Shown: positions 35,700 through 44,698, counted from the first letter of the stretch. The stretch is DNA of 64,000 nt from an uncultured Pelagibacteraceae bacterium (GCA_902577875.1 CACHAX010000006.1:1-64000); one strand, 5' to 3'. Numbers and translations are program-made. The notes: generated from the sequence alone by a model not told the origin.

Positions 35700-36674
35700 T
35701 TAATTTGCTAAAGACGATACTTTATCAATTAACGCACCACCTGTTGGTACTTCTGACGCGAATTGATCGTATATTCCTTTACTTGCACTAATGAAAGCAC
35801 CTTTGTCAGCTTCGTTAACTTGAACTCCAGCTGATTTGATAACTCCCAATAAAGATTTTTCAAGATTAGCAGCTTCAGCGTACACAAATTTTTGCGTATC
35901 TTTAGCAGCTTGCTCTAAAATACTTTGTACATCTGCAGGAAGTTTGCTCCAGTGGTCTTTATGTACTGTTACATAAGCAGGAGTGTAAACGTGACCTGTG
36001 ATTGATAAATATTTTTGAACTTCTTGGAATTTAGCACTAGCAATCTGAGCATATGGGTTTTCTTGTCCATCCATAGTTCCTGTTTTCAAAGCAGTAAATA
36101 CTTCTGAGAAAGACATTGGAGTTGGGTTTGCACCATATGATTGGAACATTTTAACTCTCCATTTTGATTTAGGTGTTCTTAATTTAATTCCTTTTAAATC
36201 ACCCGGAGTGTTAATTGGTCTAGTGTTGTTTGTGATATGTCTAAATCCATTTTCCCAAACAGCAATAACTTTGTATCCAGTTTTATCTTCAAGATTTTTA
36301 AACATTCCTGGTAAAACTTGGCTTTCAACTTTATTCATGTGTTTTCTGTCTTTAATTATGAAAGGCATATCAAATACACCAAACTCATCATGAATAGATG
36401 CCATTACTGATGAAGGTAACCACATGTTAACTGTACCTAATTTTAGTTTTTGCATTCCTTGTTTGTCTTTACCAAGTTGCGAAGAACCAAAAACAGTTAC
36501 TTTTCCTTTGCTGCCTAATCTCTCATTTGCAAGTTTAGCAAAATGATCAACTGATGCAGAAAATAAAGATCCAGGTTTTCCTACGTGTCCAAATTTTACT
36601 TCAGTTGAATTTGCTGAGAAACTTAGAAATAGAGACGATAATAAAACAACAATTATTTTAAAATATTTGTTCAT
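35700..36674 (-). CDS. dctP: TRAP transporter substrate-binding protein (DctP, C4-dicarboxylate-like)
   Basis: The 324-residue periplasmic protein has signal peptide FKIIVVLLSSLFLSFSANS. It shows the DctP features EVKFGHVGKPGSLFSASVD near residue 25, KLRTPKSKWRVKMFQSYGAN (about 167) and TALKTGTMDGQENPYAQIAS near 200. The Arg in KLRTP normally binds the substrate carboxylate. A strong Shine-Dalgarno AGAGGGA lies at 36678-36684. It supplies the QM permease downstream. The CoA-transferase and hydratase in the operon suggest an organic acid ligand. Confidence 0.94.
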   Translation of the reverse strand: MNKYFKIIVVLLSSLFLSFSANSTEVKFGHVGKPGSLFSASVDHFAKLANERLGSKGKVTVFGSSQLGKDKQGMQKLKLGTVNMWLPSSVMASIHDEFGVFDMPFIIKDRKHMNKVESQVLPGMFKNLEDKTGYKVIAVWENGFRHITNNTRPINTPGDLKGIKLRTPKSKWRVKMFQSYGANPTPMSFSEVFTALKTGTMDGQENPYAQIASAKFQEVQKYLSITGHVYTPAYVTVHKDHWSKLPADVQSILEQAAKDTQKFVYAEAANLEKSLLGVIKSAGVQVNEADKGAFISASKGIYDQFASEVPTGGALIDKVSSLAN

Positions 36675-36763
36675 ATTTCCCTCTTAAGTTTGTTTTTTTT
36701 AAAACAGCTTATAGAAAATATGAATGCAGTGCTAGGGATTAAATTGGCTTATCGAAAAAAAAA

Positions 36764-37033
36764 TTATCGATCTTTAAATTCAAGATTGCCTCGAGAGTCG
36801 ACACTCTTTTTGACATGCTGATAGTAGGTAGGATTATCAATCAGTCTTGACATATCTATACCCTTATTCTCATAACGTCTTTTTATTGTCATTCTTGGGA
36901 TTATTACGAGGTTCATATTATCAATAAAGTCCTCGGTCCATTCTTTTTCTATCTTATCTTTGACCAATCTTTTCAAAAATACCCTTAAATCAGAACAACT
37001 AAGGTGTTTAATTTTTTCGTTATATAATACCAT
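36764..37033 (-). CDS. Hypothetical protein, 89 aa
   Basis: This short soluble, highly charged protein is not recognised. It has no signal peptide, membrane segment or cysteine cluster. Visible segments are LRVFLKRLVKDKIEKEW near residue 17 and the tail YYQHVKKSVDSRGNLEFKDR. Base composition is slightly less AT-rich than its neighbours. It lies 24 bp after the start of the upstream cysteine-rich secreted gene's 3' end and in the same direction, so both could be one transcript. Confidence 0.6.
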   Translation of the reverse strand: MVLYNEKIKHLSCSDLRVFLKRLVKDKIEKEWTEDFIDNMNLVIIPRMTIKRRYENKGIDMSRLIDNPTYYQHVKKSVDSRGNLEFKDR

Positions 37034-37057
37034 TGTGATGAATATATAATCTTGGTG

Positions 37058-37759
37058 TTATCTTGCAAGTTTAATGAATATATCTCCCATGCCTGACTGA
37101 AGCTGATCTAATGGAGTATTATTTCTAAGTGTGCAATATCTACCTGTCACCTGGTGCCTGTCTATTGCATTAACATTATATTGAGTACAGGTTTTGGCTT
37201 TGTGTAATAAACCAATGACCAGTTTTCCATCTACTACTGAAACTTGTTTTGTATCTAAATCATTGCCATTACAAAAATATTTTTTGTTTACCCTTTCAGG
37301 AAAATCTGTTTTCACACAAGGATTTTCAATTGTGAAAACATAAAATTCTTTTTCTATGCCTTTAAATTTATGTTTCATTTTAGTTGTTTTTGAATATTTC
37401 ATTAAATCGCAGGAACACGGTATGCAGCATCTATAATATTCGCCACATATCTTTTTGCCTGTATTGTTTTCAGTTAAATAAACATATTCTGGAACAGCAT
37501 TTGGGCTTATTAAAGAACCGGATACTGCACAATATAATTTATTATATTCTACAAAATCTTCATACGAGATATCTTTATCAATTATATATTTAAAAAATTT
37601 AGGACCTGCCGCATTTCTATTTCTGTCTGGGAAAATTTTATTCCAGTCATTAACAATATCTTGATAATAGTTTTTTTCTTGAGAATTTGCTGAATTTATT
37701 GGAATTGAAAAAAAAATTACAAATATAATAAGACTAAGTGTGTTTTTAATACTGTGCAT
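37058..37759 (-). CDS. Cysteine-rich secreted protein of unknown function
   Basis: The 233-residue product has signal peptide TLSLIIFVIFFSIPINSANS. The mature part holds a dense cysteine block (CGEYYRCCIPCSCDL near residue 104) plus isolated cysteines in LYCAV, NPCVKT, YFCNG, TCTQY and RYCTL. These suggest several disulfides or a metal site in the periplasm. The C-terminal LQSGMGDIFIKLA looks like a conserved tail. No known domain is recognised. It is followed by the 89-aa gene and preceded by a 47-aa membrane peptide gene, all on the minus strand. Confidence 0.75.
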   Translation of the reverse strand: MHSIKNTLSLIIFVIFFSIPINSANSQEKNYYQDIVNDWNKIFPDRNRNAAGPKFFKYIIDKDISYEDFVEYNKLYCAVSGSLISPNAVPEYVYLTENNTGKKICGEYYRCCIPCSCDLMKYSKTTKMKHKFKGIEKEFYVFTIENPCVKTDFPERVNKKYFCNGNDLDTKQVSVVDGKLVIGLLHKAKTCTQYNVNAIDRHQVTGRYCTLRNNTPLDQLQSGMGDIFIKLAR

Positions 37760-37770
37760 TAATAAATGAT

Positions 37771-37914
37771 TTAAAAACCCATGTTTGACCAGTTACTTCG
37801 GTCTTGAGTTTTGCTATTGAATTTTTTTAATTCTTCCTCAGATGGTTCTCTAAAAAGATACATTACAATTCCTGAAACAAATAATACCAATAATGATAAA
37901 GAACAAATAGTCAT
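37771..37914 (-). CDS. Small single-span membrane protein, 47 aa
   Basis: A 47-codon frame begins with ATG at 37912-37914. The first 21 residues (TICSLSLLVLFVSGIVMYLF) form one membrane span. The rest, REPSEEELKKF then NSKTQDRSNWSNMGF, is a charged cytoplasmic or periplasmic tail. The clear division into membrane anchor and acidic/basic helix argues for a real gene. It ends 11 bp before the cysteine-rich secreted protein starts, in the same direction, and fills the gap to the CRTAC1 gene. No family is recognised. Confidence 0.6.
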   Translation of the reverse strand: MTICSLSLLVLFVSGIVMYLFREPSEEELKKFNSKTQDRSNWSNMGF

Positions 37915-37972
37915 AAACTTGATATATAAAAGCTTTATAATTTTTCAACACTATATAATGAGTAGTATTGTC

Positions 37973-39397
37973 CTATAATTTTTGTCTAAATTCGTAAGTT
38001 TTATTTAATTCATCTATATCAAATGTTTCTATTGATCCATCGGTCCATTTAATTTCAACTTTAAAGTCTTTTTCACCTTCTCTTATTCCATAATGAGCTA
38101 CAGGTTCCATCTGACAGAGATAACCTGAGCCTGCATCTATTGTTTTTGAGTGAACTCTTATATTAGATTTCATAGTTACTGTTGCGCCTCTTGCGGGAGC
38201 TCCAAATTGATTAAGTGGTTTAATACGTAGATAATTAAAATTTTGTACATCTGCTTTATATAAAGTTAAAGGTTGAAATCCTGACTCTCCATGTGAAACT
38301 AATAGCTCTAAAATTCCATCGCCATCAACGTCTGCAACAGCTGCTCCAGTTCCAAGACCAACAGTCTCTAAACCATTTTCCATTTTAATTTCTTTAAATA
38401 CTCCACCTTCTAAAACTTTGAAAAGTTTATTTGGTTCTCCAATATTATTCATGAAAATTTCATCATATCCATCATTATCAAAATCAGCTGAAATAACTGT
38501 TCTTATTTTTGTAGGATCATTGTACGGAGATGTTGATATATCTTTAAATTTATCACCATCTAAAACATATGCTCTATGCATTCCATCCCAGTTTGAAGAT
38601 AAAATATCTAATCTTCCTCTATACAAAAGATCACTTAGTGCAGTTCCTCTACCATTTTCAAATCTATCTTGAACCGCATACTCTTGAGCAACATCTTGGA
38701 AAGATCCTTTAGAATTATAATATAAAAAATTGTCTCCCCTTTCATTTGCTGCAAAAATATCAGATCTATCTGAAAGAATATGTCCTGAAACAATAGCTCT
38801 ACCTCCAGTAATTTTATCAATTGATAATGATTTAGCTTGATCTTTAATTCGATCTCTAATTAATTCATAAAATCGAGTAGGACCTCCATAATTTGCAACA
38901 TAAATACCATATGCACCATCACCATTTCTATCTACACAAACAACTGACCTACCTGCAGTTAAGTTTAATTCACTTTGATTGATTTCTTTTTCAAATAAAT
39001 CTTCGAATTTATTGTTATTTAAATCTATTAGTCGATCAGAATAAATTTTTGATCCACTATATGTATCAGTATTTAAAAAATATATTTCCTCATAGCCATC
39101 TTGATCGATATCACATGCGGCAACACCAATTGTTCTTCTTTCTTCATCTGTAAATATTTTTTCATTTACAATATTTATTAATTTTCCATTCTTATAAGAA
39201 AGGGCTAAATTTTTGAAACCAAAGCCAGTTACTACAAAATCATATTTATTATCTTTATTAACATCAGTAACAGAAACACCATAACTTAGTCGAAATTCAT
39301 TTTCTGCTATTTGATCGGTTATATTTAAGAAAAAATCTTTAGCGTTAGCATAACTAAATACAGATAAAATACTGATAAAAAGTAAGATAATTTTCAT
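37973..39397 (-). CDS. CRTAC1-family protein with FG-GAP/VCBS repeats and ASPIC/UnbV domain
   Basis: The 474-residue exported protein has signal peptide IILLFISILSVFSYANA. It carries several calcium-loop repeats of FG-GAP/VCBS type: DVNKDNKYDFVVTGFG, DIDQDGYEEIYFLN, DFDNDGYDEIFMNN and DVDGDGILELLVSHG. The C-terminal third (LNQFGAPARGATVTM through GYLCQMEPVAHYGI and VEIKWTDGSIETFDI) is the ASPIC/UnbV domain. It should be a beta-propeller with bound Ca2+ in the periplasm or on the cell surface. Its function is not known in bacteria. Confidence 0.9.
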   Translation of the reverse strand: MKIILLFISILSVFSYANAKDFFLNITDQIAENEFRLSYGVSVTDVNKDNKYDFVVTGFGFKNLALSYKNGKLINIVNEKIFTDEERRTIGVAACDIDQDGYEEIYFLNTDTYSGSKIYSDRLIDLNNNKFEDLFEKEINQSELNLTAGRSVVCVDRNGDGAYGIYVANYGGPTRFYELIRDRIKDQAKSLSIDKITGGRAIVSGHILSDRSDIFAANERGDNFLYYNSKGSFQDVAQEYAVQDRFENGRGTALSDLLYRGRLDILSSNWDGMHRAYVLDGDKFKDISTSPYNDPTKIRTVISADFDNDGYDEIFMNNIGEPNKLFKVLEGGVFKEIKMENGLETVGLGTGAAVADVDGDGILELLVSHGESGFQPLTLYKADVQNFNYLRIKPLNQFGAPARGATVTMKSNIRVHSKTIDAGSGYLCQMEPVAHYGIREGEKDFKVEIKWTDGSIETFDIDELNKTYEFRQKL

Positions 39398-39447
39398 AAT
39401 TAAGCTCTTTATTGGAATTTTAAAATTATAATATGAGATAAATTAGC

Positions 39448-39645
39448 TTACTCGAGTAAGCCTAATATTGAATAAATAACTAACCCTATAATTGCAGCAA
39501 AGAAAATTAAAAATGAAATTTGACTAAAAATATTATTCTTTGATCTAATTTCTCCCTTTTTGTACTTTCTAATCTGAATTATACCAAACCTAATTACTAT
39601 TAAACCAAGGATTAAAAGTGATACTTTAAATAAAAATTCAATCAT
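39448..39645 (-). CDS. Small two-span membrane protein, 65 aa
   Basis: The 65-residue product consists of two hydrophobic segments (FLFKVSLLILGLIVIRFGI and ISFLIFFAAIIGLVIYSIL) joined by a basic loop RKYKKGEIRSKNN. It overlaps the start region of the upstream DUF4174-like gene by 4 bp (ATGA), a translational-coupling arrangement that supports it being real. No family is recognised. Confidence 0.7.
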   Translation of the reverse strand: MIEFLFKVSLLILGLIVIRFGIIQIRKYKKGEIRSKNNIFSQISFLIFFAAIIGLVIYSILGLLE

Positions 39646-40187
39646 TTTTTTTTATTTTTCTTATAATTTTCCATCCATTTGTTAAATACAATTATTGCAT
39701 CATTCATATCTTTTGTTTTATTTGGATGATTTTTAGCTCTACCTAGCATAGTTGCAATAACATTTACTTGATATTTTATTGGTCTTTTTTTTATAGCTGA
39801 AACAGTAAACAATGCTTTTTCCTTATCTTTAAAACCTAAACCTTTTAAGGTTGTCTCTGGTTTATAATCTGAAAATAAAGAAAGATTTAATGGTTTAAAT
39901 TTTTTATCCTTGATTAGTTTATTCATTGGCATTTTATCAACTATATCAAAGATTTTTTTTGTATATACTTTATCTAATTCAATTTTTTTTGTGCCATCAA
40001 AACCAATTAAAGTAACTTTAAATTTTTTTGATTTATCTAATTTTGTAACTAATTTTATATATCTTTTGTGAAAGCCTTTAATTTCTTTTTGATAAAAATG
40101 TTTTGATCTTTTATATTCTGGATGACTGTAATTAGGCGTATTGAGGACTAACAATCTACATTTCCATAGATATTTTTTAAAACTCAT
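39642..40187 (-). CDS. DUF4174-like protein
   Basis: The 181-residue lysine-rich protein begins with a segment like KKYLWKCRLLVLNTPNYSHP and contains LIGFDGTKKIELDKVYT, followed by IFDIVDKMPMN. The G-x-D-G and I-D-x-M-P-M patterns resemble the DUF4174 domain (thioredoxin-like, no catalytic cysteines). The C-terminal part (YQVNVIATMLGRAKNHPNKT onward) is not part of that domain. No signal peptide is seen. It starts 8 bp after the large fused acyltransferase gene stops and is coupled to the 65-aa membrane protein. Confidence 0.6.
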   Translation of the reverse strand: MSFKKYLWKCRLLVLNTPNYSHPEYKRSKHFYQKEIKGFHKRYIKLVTKLDKSKKFKVTLIGFDGTKKIELDKVYTKKIFDIVDKMPMNKLIKDKKFKPLNLSLFSDYKPETTLKGLGFKDKEKALFTVSAIKKRPIKYQVNVIATMLGRAKNHPNKTKDMNDAIIVFNKWMENYKKNKKK

Positions 40188-40195
40188 TAAAAATA

Positions 40196-42787
40196 TTAAT
40201 AGTAAATTTTATCTCTTACAAGCTTACTTAATAAACTATATCCAAGTTCGTTCATATGTAGTGGATCTTCATCGTAAAATTTATCATAACCTGCATTTAT
40301 CATAGGTGTTGTAATATCAATATAATCCCACATTTTTAAATTGGTTAAGTGTTTTTTTATCTTTGAATTAGCATCTAAAATTGTTGTCATAAGATCTCTC
40401 CTAAAAGGACTGGGTTTAATAGATATAAAAAAACATTTCGCTCTTGGTAGTTTTTCTTCAACTTGATTAGAAAATAATAAAAATTCTTTTAACAATTCAT
40501 CGCTATCCATTCCATAACCAATGTCATTATCTCCGGCATAAAAGAAAAGATTAGATGGGTTTAAAGGAGCAACCAATCTATCAAAATATCTTCTACAAGA
40601 GACTAAGGTTGAGCCACCAAAACCTAAATTATAAAGATTATTTATTGATAAATCGTTTTTGGCATTATCCCACATTTTAAAAGTTGAACTACCATACAAA
40701 GCAACACTGTTATTTGTTTTTGTCTGTTGAAAAGAATTATGTTCCAATTCTCTAACATCTAATTCAAACTCTTCTTCAACTGGACTCACTAAATTTACAT
40801 TAGTTTTCAAATTCTCTATTTTATCTATGTTGTCATTAACATTTTTAGCTAAATCAATAGCTTCTTCTACATAAGATCTAAATTTGGTTCTGTAATTATC
40901 TAAGAAGGTTTTCATTTCATCTTGATTTTCTGGATCTTTGACATGATCACTTATAGTTATTGGCTCCTTAATAACTGCTGAATATATTGTTTTAGAAACT
41001 GGATAATCAAAATTAGCAAGGGCAATTGGAATAAGTTTTGGTTTTGGGCTAAGTTTAAATGCAAGGTTAAATGCTCCAGCTTTAAATGGTCCTGGAGATG
41101 TTATTGTTTTATTATCTTCTGTTTCTGATGTTCCTTCGGGGGCAATTACAATCGGTTGTTTTTGATTAAATACCTTTTGAGCTTCATCAAAAAGCTTTTG
41201 TTTTCTTAATTTCTTTTCCTCTTCGCTTTCGTCCAACTTATCAGACTCTGGGGTATGAACAAAAATGTAATCTAAATTTTCATAGTAATTATATCTCCAA
41301 AATTCTGTGTTCCGACTTGTTCTAACAATACGTTGACCTCCATCATTATATTTTGGATGTAATATTTTTGAACTGATGAAATGACTGTCAATTGAAAATG
41401 AATGCCCATTTGCAAGCTGATTATCATCTATAGCTGCTAAGTGATTGTAAAAAAAAATATTTGTTGGTTCATCTGGCAAATTTTCCCAACCCTTAATTAC
41501 ATATTTAACATTATCAAAAGCTTTGGTGAAATTTGAATTGGTTAACTCTCTTAATTTTGTTTTATCTGAATTACTAGAAGAATTTGAAACTCTATTATAA
41601 ATAATATTTAATTGGCTGTGGAAACGAGACTCTCTTTCTAAATTATTTAAGGTATCTTTTATTAAACTAGATAATGATTTTTCTATCTCATTTCCTTTAA
41701 TAAGTAGTTCGTAAACGACATCAAATGCCATTGCATAAGTATGAGTACTCTTCAATAAATGTGGAATACTATATAACTTAGAACTAGCTGGTATTCTTGC
41801 GGTATTATCTTTCAATAATAAATTAACAAATTCTAATTCGTTTTCTGCTGAATATTTTGTTAGACCAGTTGCACTTTGTTGGAAACGTCCTAACTGCCAC
41901 AATTGTCTTTTGAAAATCTTTATTGATAATTCAGGGTCAGAAATAATCAGATTTTCAAGGGCTTCGTTAGAAATATGTAAAACTTTCGTATCCCTAGTAG
42001 ATTTGATTGTATATGGATTAAAAAAATCTCCTTTTCCAGAAGATAAAGTTAGAGCAATACCAGCTCTAGTTAGAGTTCTAAAATTTCTTCTTATTTTTCC
42101 ATTAATAAAGTTGTGGAATAAGCCATCAACTTTACCACTTAATAATATCTTTAAACCTTTAGAAACATCTCCCTCTTTAACTATATATTGATTTGATGAA
42201 TACATCTTAATATTACCTAATTTAATAAACTTTTCTAAGTCATCATCAGTAAGTGTTGAAAAAAAAGTAGCAGATTTAATTCTATGTATATTTGTAATAC
42301 TTTTTTCTGATGGGATGCCTGGAGAAATTTGTATTTCATCATCTTTATACAAAGTGTTTAAATTTCTTGAAGAGACAAGCAGTTGGAAAGAAAAAAAAGA
42401 AATGGCTGAGTATAATGTTGATATAAGTTTACTATTTTTTTGTTGTAAATCTCTTAAATCATCTAGTTTTATCGAGATATATTCTGTTCCACCTTCAATA
42501 AATATTTCACCCATAAATCTATTGGGTTGATTAAGTCCAGATATACCTAATGGTGTTGCAGGCTTTGTTATTTTTGCAAAGGTTATAGATTTTGTTTCAA
42601 AATACTTGGTAAATGTAGCTTTGCCTTTAATTAAAAAATAAATGTTTTCTGAAATTTGATGCTGCTTTGCTAAAACTTCATCACTTTCAGCTATTATATG
42701 TTCTGATATTCCATCTATTAATTCAAAGGATTCTTTTAGATTTCCTAAATCAAAGCCATTTTGCTCAAATAATTCAGATAATTTCAT
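40196..42787 (-). CDS. Multidomain protein: two cNMP-binding-like domains, PlsC-type acyltransferase, SGNH hydrolase
   Basis: This 863-residue soluble protein appears to join four parts. Residues about 1-120 and 165-310 look like two cyclic-nucleotide-binding beta-barrels (YIVKEGDVSKGLKILLSGKV near 200 is the clearest). Around 447-555 is a glycerolipid acyltransferase with the H-x4-D motif NHLAAIDD and the APEGTSE block. Residues about 690-863 form an SGNH/GDSL hydrolase with YGSSTFKMWDN, GFGGSTLVS, YAGDNDIGYG and the terminal DPLHMNELGY holding the catalytic Asp/His. No membrane span or signal peptide is visible. It could be a ligand-controlled enzyme that acylates and deacylates lipids. This exact order is not one I recognise as characterised. 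Confidence 0.85.
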   Translation of the reverse strand: MKLSELFEQNGFDLGNLKESFELIDGISEHIIAESDEVLAKQHQISENIYFLIKGKATFTKYFETKSITFAKITKPATPLGISGLNQPNRFMGEIFIEGGTEYISIKLDDLRDLQQKNSKLISTLYSAISFFSFQLLVSSRNLNTLYKDDEIQISPGIPSEKSITNIHRIKSATFFSTLTDDDLEKFIKLGNIKMYSSNQYIVKEGDVSKGLKILLSGKVDGLFHNFINGKIRRNFRTLTRAGIALTLSSGKGDFFNPYTIKSTRDTKVLHISNEALENLIISDPELSIKIFKRQLWQLGRFQQSATGLTKYSAENELEFVNLLLKDNTARIPASSKLYSIPHLLKSTHTYAMAFDVVYELLIKGNEIEKSLSSLIKDTLNNLERESRFHSQLNIIYNRVSNSSSNSDKTKLRELTNSNFTKAFDNVKYVIKGWENLPDEPTNIFFYNHLAAIDDNQLANGHSFSIDSHFISSKILHPKYNDGGQRIVRTSRNTEFWRYNYYENLDYIFVHTPESDKLDESEEEKKLRKQKLFDEAQKVFNQKQPIVIAPEGTSETEDNKTITSPGPFKAGAFNLAFKLSPKPKLIPIALANFDYPVSKTIYSAVIKEPITISDHVKDPENQDEMKTFLDNYRTKFRSYVEEAIDLAKNVNDNIDKIENLKTNVNLVSPVEEEFELDVRELEHNSFQQTKTNNSVALYGSSTFKMWDNAKNDLSINNLYNLGFGGSTLVSCRRYFDRLVAPLNPSNLFFYAGDNDIGYGMDSDELLKEFLLFSNQVEEKLPRAKCFFISIKPSPFRRDLMTTILDANSKIKKHLTNLKMWDYIDITTPMINAGYDKFYDEDPLHMNELGYSLLSKLVRDKIYY

Positions 42788-42898
42788 AAGTAAAATGAAT
42801 AGATATACTTAATTTGAATTTATTGATTAAGAATAAATGCATATCTGGGTTGAAAAGTTATCAATAGTTTACCTAATTTTTTTTAGTATTTATAGACT

Positions 42899-43036
42899 GT
42901 GAAAAATAAATCAAAAAAAAATAAATCAATAACTAAATCTAAAACGCTATCAAAAAAGCCAAAGGTAATAAATCCAAACTATTTTTATTTTTATAATGAA
43001 AATGGAAAATTAGTTGGAATACCTTACGGTAATTAA
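42899..43036 (+). CDS. Possible small basic protein, 45 aa, GTG start
   Basis: A frame with GTG at 42899 encodes 45 residues: a lysine/serine-rich N-terminus (KNKSKKNKSITKSKTLSKK) and a distinct C-terminus NPNYFYFYNENGKLVGIPYGN. The tail looks like a folded beta-hairpin rather than random translation. The gene would sit between two divergently placed minus-strand genes. There is no Shine-Dalgarno sequence, and the basic half could be low complexity, so it is uncertain. Confidence 0.4.
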   Translation: MKNKSKKNKSITKSKTLSKKPKVINPNYFYFYNENGKLVGIPYGN

Positions 43037-43039
43037 ATA

Positions 43040-44497
43040 TTATCTTCTTTGAGATAAACTAGCGTGTTTACTTAATACTTCAGCTGAAATAATTTTTGCT
43101 TCTGTTGTTTTCTTAACATTCCAGATTTTTTCCTTAGCAATTTTAGTCGATATTTTATTATCAACTATTGGTGATGGATAATCTTTACCAATTTCTAAAT
43201 TAATTCCTTTTTGTTCAATGAATGTCAATTTCCATGGTTCATGAATTAATTTTCCTGGGACATTTTTTAATTCTGGAACCCATTTTTTTATAAAATCTCC
43301 AGTGGGATCTTGATCAATTGATTGTTTAATTGGATTGTAAATTCTTATTGAATTTATTCCTGTTGTTCCTGATTGCATTTGAAACTGTGAATAGTGAATA
43401 CCTGGCTCATAATCTGTAAATAATTTTGCTAAATGTTTTGATGTTTTTTTCCAATCAAGCCATAATTGGTAAGACGCAAATGAAACTAACATTGCTCTCA
43501 TTCTAAAATTAATCCATCCATTAGTTCTAAGATACCTCATACAAGCATCAACAAACGGATAACCGGTAGTTCCATTTTTCCATGCTAAATGATAATCTTC
43601 ATTAAAATCATTTTCTCTTATTCCATTATAAGCGCTATTCATATTTCTAAATTCAATTTCTGGTTCATCATATAACTTTTGAATAAAATGACAGTGCCAG
43701 GCTAATCGACTTTTAAAAGCAATTAAGGATTTCTTTTTTGAAAAAGATAAATTGGATTTTAACTTATCGTTAGTTTTTTTAAAAATTTCTTTAATAGAAA
43801 TATTTCCGAATGCAATATGAGGGCTTAATCTAGAACAAGAAGTTTCTCCAGTTATTGGTGAAGACATTTCTTTTTGGTAATTTTCTGATCTGTCATTAAG
43901 GAAAGAATCTAAAAGTTGAAGTGCGTTTTGTCTTCCACCAATTTGAATTTTTCCATTTTCTAAATTATTTGTTTCTATTTTTGATAAATCTTCTACATAA
44001 TTATCTGAAATAAAATCGCAATTTAAATTTGAATTTATGCTTTCACTATCTATAAATTTTTTCCAACTATATGACCATTTATTTCTTATTCTATGATTTA
44101 ATTGAACACCAAATTGATTTGATATTTTCCAATTAATATTTTTTTCTTTAAATAAAAAACTAACTTCTTTATCTAAGTTAGTTATATACATATTCTTGAA
44201 TATTATATTTGAATAAACCTCATTTATTTTAAATTTATTAGTTAAATGACTTAAAATTTCTAATGTATCTCCGTAATATATATTGAGTTTAGCATTATAT
44301 TTTTCACTTAGTGTTTTTGATAAATCGTCTAATGATGATTTTAAAAAATCTAGATGGAATGAGCTTGATGTAGGTAATTTGTGATATTCTTTATCAAATA
44401 TGTAAATTGGTAAAATCTTTCCTGATTTTACAGACTCATTAAATGCATCATTATTAGATGCACGTAAATCGTTCCTGAACCATACGATTTTGTTCAT
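43040..44497 (-). CDS. Cryptochrome/photolyase family protein
   Basis: The 485-residue protein has the N-terminal photolyase domain ([19 protein letters not shown], residues 4-22) and the FAD-binding helical domain ([38 protein letters not shown]). Where classical CPD photolyases have an N-N-G-G-W-Q-W-x-x-S-T-G-T-D stretch, this one reads [15 protein letters not shown], so the FAD-contacting Asn and the proximal Trp of the electron chain are not obviously conserved. The rest ([27 protein letters not shown]) is well kept. It may repair UV lesions or be a light sensor of a distinct subgroup. Confidence 0.88.
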   Translation of the reverse strand: MNKIVWFRNDLRASNNDAFNESVKSGKILPIYIFDKEYHKLPTSSSFHLDFLKSSLDDLSKTLSEKYNAKLNIYYGDTLEILSHLTNKFKINEVYSNIIFKNMYITNLDKEVSFLFKEKNINWKISNQFGVQLNHRIRNKWSYSWKKFIDSESINSNLNCDFISDNYVEDLSKIETNNLENGKIQIGGRQNALQLLDSFLNDRSENYQKEMSSPITGETSCSRLSPHIAFGNISIKEIFKKTNDKLKSNLSFSKKKSLIAFKSRLAWHCHFIQKLYDEPEIEFRNMNSAYNGIRENDFNEDYHLAWKNGTTGYPFVDACMRYLRTNGWINFRMRAMLVSFASYQLWLDWKKTSKHLAKLFTDYEPGIHYSQFQMQSGTTGINSIRIYNPIKQSIDQDPTGDFIKKWVPELKNVPGKLIHEPWKLTFIEQKGINLEIGKDYPSPIVDNKISTKIAKEKIWNVKKTTEAKIISAEVLSKHASLSQRR

Positions 44498-44506
44498 TTT
44501 AAATAA

Positions 44507-44698
44507 TTAAAGACTGATTTTGAAAGTTCTTGAAGTTTTGTCGTCTGATACTTTTAAAATTTTAAATTTTGAACTTTTTTCAAGTTTTTGCCCTTTGTTT
44601 GTAACAAAAGATTTCATTTTCTTAACTTCACCCTCAGGCATTTTTCTAGTGTATTTCAAAGTATATTTTTTAGACCCAATAACAAATATCGTTTTCAT
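44507..44698 (-). CDS. Hypothetical basic protein, 63 aa
   Basis: The 63-residue lysine-rich product starts MKTIFVIGSKKYTLKYTR and continues through KMPEGEVKKMKSFVTNKG to a short tail FKISL. It is soluble and not recognised. The opposite strand carries a 62-codon frame over nearly the same bases, but this strand has the start, composition and direction expected for the neighbourhood: it ends 9 bp before the photolyase start. Confidence 0.55.
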   Translation of the reverse strand: MKTIFVIGSKKYTLKYTRKMPEGEVKKMKSFVTNKGQKLEKSSKFKILKVSDDKTSRTFKISL

